Assembly: GCA_016206995.1 (NCBI GenBank)
Contig: JACQQN010000134.1
Location: 1 to 7,270 of the forward strand
Direction of reading: 5' to 3'
DNA length: 7,270 nucleotides
From: Candidatus Omnitrophota bacterium
Lineage (GTDB): Bacteria; Omnitrophota; Omnitrophia; Omnitrophales; Abzuiibacteriaceae
Under the pieces are notes generated by a model. It had not been told where the DNA came from and ran no database searches. It saw only the letters and a program-made list of their open reading frames with translations. Position numbers and translations under genes: made by a program. Shown in pieces: positions 4,489-7,270 of this stretch. Within the stretch, counting starts at the first letter, position 1. Each line of letters opens with the position of its first letter.

Positions 4489-7270
4489 TTATGCGGCTTC
4501 GTGGAGCTTATGATAAATAAAGATTGCTTTTTCCATAATACCGAGAAGCCCGCGGACGCCCGTTTTGAGTTCTCCAATTGCTAAATCGGTCATGGTGACT
4601 ACTTCTACATCTTTAATTTCCCTGGAAAAAGGATAACGCTCTCCTTCTCCAATCACATAAACAGCTTCCGAAATACCAGGCAATCCGAGTAATTGGCTGC
4701 TGATGTCATCTGGTTCATGCAAAGGAATAATGGCGACGCCACCTTCTGCTACGATTTCTTGATTCAACATTTGAATAGCTTCTAGCTCCTTGGTGGTTGG
4801 TGCGTGAACCGCAAGATGAACGCCAGCTTTTGCAAGTGAAACAAAAACAGAAGCAAGCATCCCCTTCAGAAACGCAATGTCATGCGAGAGCGCAATTGCT
4901 TTAGATGTATTTAAATATCCGTCTTCTCCTATAACCGCTTGATAAATTCGCGTACGGACATTTTGCGGCAAAATTCGATTGACTTGGCTGCTCACTTCCG
5001 CAAATGCATGTGAAAACTTCTTATCAGTCGTCTCGGCAATTCGAAGTTCGGAACGAGGCGACGAAATATCCCTAGCATCCTTGAGACGCAAAACTTTGAC
5101 AAGGCTTTCCGGAGAGCTTTCAACACTAATATCGGTCAAAAATCGCTCAGACGAAACTTGGATAGGTTTCAATGTAAACGTTCGCTTGCCGGTTCCGCGA
5201 ATGCCCGTCATAATATAATCGACTTCATCATTCATACGCCTCAAGCGAACTATATCCAACATTCGTAGATTTTTAATAGGTTCGCGGCGGAATTCGGTAT
5301 AACCGCCTCGCATAAGATCAAACGCTTCTTTCTTAAGCACATCTACATCAGATAATGGACTCGCCGTTTCTAATCCCGGATTAACCTTAATAATTCGCCA
5401 CTTCCTTCTAAAGGCATCCCAGCGTTCTTTAAAGAGTTGAATCTGGTGTTGTTTCTTAATATCAATTGTTGCTTCAAGGTGCGCGATAGGCTGGGCACTT
5501 ATTTCTTCAATTGGTTCTAATGGAATTGCTGCAAACTTCTTCGCCTCGTCTACTTCATCCAACATTTTTGAAAGAAGCTCTTTGAGTTTCTCAGAATCTC
5601 CCTTCAACACTTCAGCAGAAGCGGACCACTCCTGAATTGTTCTAGAATCCAGCACGACCTTTTGCAAGATTCCTAACAATTTCTGAAACATCTGGTAGAG
5701 TTTTGCAGGATTATTTTCATTCGTGATTTGTTTCCTGGTTGCTGGAATCTTCTCTTGCAGCTTTGAGAGATATTCGACGCGCTTTGAATCTGAAGCAAGG
5801 AACTTACCCAAATTTTCAGCTCTTTGAGCATCGCTTACTTCTTCTGCATAACGCCGCTCAGGAGTTTTTGAAACGGGTGCGCCAGATTGTCTTGCTGAGT
5901 ATTCTAAAAATTTGAGATAGCTCGCATTATCCCTATCAAGACTTTCCAAGCGCTCCTTTTCATCTGCTGCATCTTGTTTCTTTTTCTTCGGATCCTCCTG
6001 TGGTTGATTCTCTCCTGACCTTAATTCAGACCGCAAAAAAGTATCTAAAATTGCTGGTGCGGTTCGTTTTACATAAATATCAAGTGAGTTCTCAGACCAA
6101 CCAATGTCAAAAGAAGATGTTCGGGTAAATCCCCTCAAAAAGTCCGTCACAGCAGCGTTGTAGACAGATAACGCAATAGGATTGCGGTGCCAGCTTTTTG
6201 TGAAACCGTTATTATTAATGGTAAGCAAGACTTGTGTTTGGCCTGCTTCAAACGGCAGGCCTAAACTGCGACCAATTTTTTGCCATCTTTCAATATGCGA
6301 ATCGGTGCCATGAATTCGGATCGTGTGCTTTTTTGTGACGTCAACTAAACCTAATTGAATAAAATCGTGCACACGTTCTAAAGCTTGAATAAAATCAAGG
6401 CCTGTTTCTTGGATTCTCTGAGATGAAGCGATGGGTAGTTCAGGCATTCTCTTGACTGACATAAAGTCTTGAGAGTCGATTGAACTCGAGCGCAACTCAG
6501 AGCGGTTAGTTTGAGTTCCTTTTGGCTCTTTCTTTATAACAACAGGAATGTACAACACGTCACCTTTTATTTGAAGCGGCTCCAATTTGATTTCTTTGTT
6601 GTCCCCCGGAATTGACTGCCATTGTTTAACCAAAGTAGCAAGCCTTGCCAATCTTTCCCAATCTATCTTCACAAAAGAAATATGATCTGCTTTAGTACGT
6701 TCTTCAATATGTTTGATGACGTCAATTAAAACTTCAATGGCTTGATCAACCTCCGCCCAGGTTTTTGCACGTTTCAAGATACTAGACACACCATTTCTTA
6801 AAGCCGATCGTGGAATGTCCATTGTGACTCGCTGCTCATTTAATTTTTCTTGAACGCGTTTAACCCAATTCCCTCTTTCAATTTCTTGATTCACACGAAA
6901 CAACAATCCTATTCTGCGCCACCAAAACCAGGCAAAGGTCCCCCAAAGAACACTCCGAATAACATCTTCTGCGGAAAGATGGCTGGCGACTTGATAAATT
7001 AAAACACCCATGAGCAAATAAGTTGCTGCTTTTTTGGATAAACTTCGAAGCTCTGCGCGAGCTGGAAATTGGATTTTGGGATTTTGGGAAGCGACATCGC
7101 CTACCCCTAAAGCTAGAGAAATTTGCCGGGTCAACTGCATCATAACCCGGTTTTGTTCTGGCGGAACCAACTGGTCCCACTCAAGGAGATACGTTGGAAA
7201 GTTGGTAGCGATTTGAAGCTCAATGGATGTTGAAGCATCTTTTACAAAAGTAATGGTGACTTGTTTTTCA
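4489..7270 (-). CDS. Large unrecognised membrane-anchored protein with RSELR-type spacer motifs (5' end cut by window edge)
   Basis: The frame is open from the right edge (EKQVTITFVKDASTSIELQI...) to a TAA at 4489, giving at least 926 residues; the start lies outside the window. A TTG at 7168-7170 could be taken as a start, but the same frame continues in protein-like sequence to the edge. Reading from the edge: a mixed region; two close membrane segments (YLLMGVLIYQVASHL, about 6985-7035, and VLWGTFAWFWWRRIGLLF, about 6900-6955); a helical stretch; a segment with IRIHGTDSHIERWQKIGRSL; a highly charged, probably coiled-coil section (about 5500-6000, with KKKKQDAADEKERLESL); a short segment with MTGIRGTGKRTFTLKPIQ; and a 180-residue C-terminus of alternating hydrophobic strands and helices (VHLAVHAP, GGVAIIPLHEP, EAVYVIGEGE) suggesting an alpha/beta fold. 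RSELR-like motifs lie in the linkers. I recognise no catalytic family. A role at the membrane is inferred only from the two hydrophobic segments. Confidence 0.8.
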   Translation of the reverse strand, partial: EKQVTITFVKDASTSIELQIATNFPTYLLEWDQLVPPEQNRVMMQLTRQISLALGVGDVASQNPKIQFPARAELRSLSKKAATYLLMGVLIYQVASHLSAEDVIRSVLWGTFAWFWWRRIGLLFRVNQEIERGNWVKRVQEKLNEQRVTMDIPRSALRNGVSSILKRAKTWAEVDQAIEVLIDVIKHIEERTKADHISFVKIDWERLARLATLVKQWQSIPGDNKEIKLEPLQIKGDVLYIPVVIKKEPKGTQTNRSELRSSSIDSQDFMSVKRMPELPIASSQRIQETGLDFIQALERVHDFIQLGLVDVTKKHTIRIHGTDSHIERWQKIGRSLGLPFEAGQTQVLLTINNNGFTKSWHRNPIALSVYNAAVTDFLRGFTRTSSFDIGWSENSLDIYVKRTAPAILDTFLRSELRSGENQPQEDPKKKKQDAADEKERLESLDRDNASYLKFLEYSARQSGAPVSKTPERRYAEEVSDAQRAENLGKFLASDSKRVEYLSKLQEKIPATRKQITNENNPAKLYQMFQKLLGILQKVVLDSRTIQEWSASAEVLKGDSEKLKELLSKMLDEVDEAKKFAAIPLEPIEEISAQPIAHLEATIDIKKQHQIQLFKERWDAFRRKWRIIKVNPGLETASPLSDVDVLKKEAFDLMRGGYTEFRREPIKNLRMLDIVRLRRMNDEVDYIMTGIRGTGKRTFTLKPIQVSSERFLTDISVESSPESLVKVLRLKDARDISSPRSELRIAETTDKKFSHAFAEVSSQVNRILPQNVRTRIYQAVIGEDGYLNTSKAIALSHDIAFLKGMLASVFVSLAKAGVHLAVHAPTTKELEAIQMLNQEIVAEGGVAIIPLHEPDDISSQLLGLPGISEAVYVIGEGERYPFSREIKDVEVVTMTDLAIGELKTGVRGLLGIMEKAIFIYHKLHEAA
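5041..7059 (-). repeat. Five dispersed RSELR-type pentapeptide motifs within the large protein
   Basis: The copies, all in the reading frame, are RAELR (7045-7059), RSALR (6796-6810), RSELR (6490-6504), RSELR (6019-6033) and RSELR (5041-5055). The three exact copies use different codons: CGC TCT GAG TTG CGC, CGG TCT GAA TTA AGG, and CGT TCC GAA CTT CGA. The likeness is therefore held at the protein level and is not a recent DNA duplication. The copies sit at the borders of compact-looking segments, often after Pro or Ala and next to charged, Ser-rich linkers. Spacings are about 83, 102, 157 and 326 residues, with 183 residues following the last copy. Confidence 0.7.

Noticed and set aside
7034..7216. 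Short plus-strand reading frame and a TTG-started form of the large minus-strand protein beginning at 7170
   Set aside because: The minus-strand frame stays open from 7170 to 7270 with normal protein-like sequence and shows no Shine-Dalgarno before the TTG, so the true start lies off the window. The plus-strand frame is antisense to it.

Overview
The window looks like a piece of a Gram-negative, moderately AT-rich bacterial chromosome. Every supported gene lies on the minus strand, so the window is read from right to left. An AsmA-type envelope protein and a secreted glycoside hydrolase with a signal peptide point to a two-membrane cell. The RSELR-type linker motifs in the large right-hand protein remind me of predicted proteins from Candidatus Omnitrophota (OP3). 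That assignment is from memory and is only a moderate-to-low confidence guess.

Right part (4489-7270): the 3' 2.8 kb of a large gene that is still open at the right edge. It encodes a membrane-anchored protein of at least 926 residues that I do not recognise. Visible features are two adjacent membrane segments, long helical or charged stretches, an alpha/beta-like C-terminus, and five copies of a pentapeptide (RSELR three times, RAELR and RSALR once each) that seem to separate its segments.

Junction (4423-4488): a 66-base gap with a good sigma-70-type promoter (TTGACC, 17 bases, GATAAT) and a Shine-Dalgarno sequence for the next gene. No convincing terminator is visible.

Left part (1-4422): a tight three-gene operon reading asmA-like, nadC, then a GH144/glycoamylase-family glycoside hydrolase that runs off the left edge. 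Both gene junctions are 4-base ATGA stop/start overlaps, so translation is probably coupled. The asmA-like gene carries an in-frame GC-rich palindrome (3978-4025) of the kind found as dispersed repeats elsewhere; it encodes a Pro-rich linker.

Functionally the operon mixes an inner-membrane-anchored envelope or lipid-transport-type protein, the quinolinate phosphoribosyltransferase of NAD synthesis, and an exported glucan-active enzyme. The combination has no obvious pathway logic beyond co-expression. Apart from the short 4423-4488 gap the window is fully coding, and no RNA gene, CRISPR array, insertion sequence or origin was seen.
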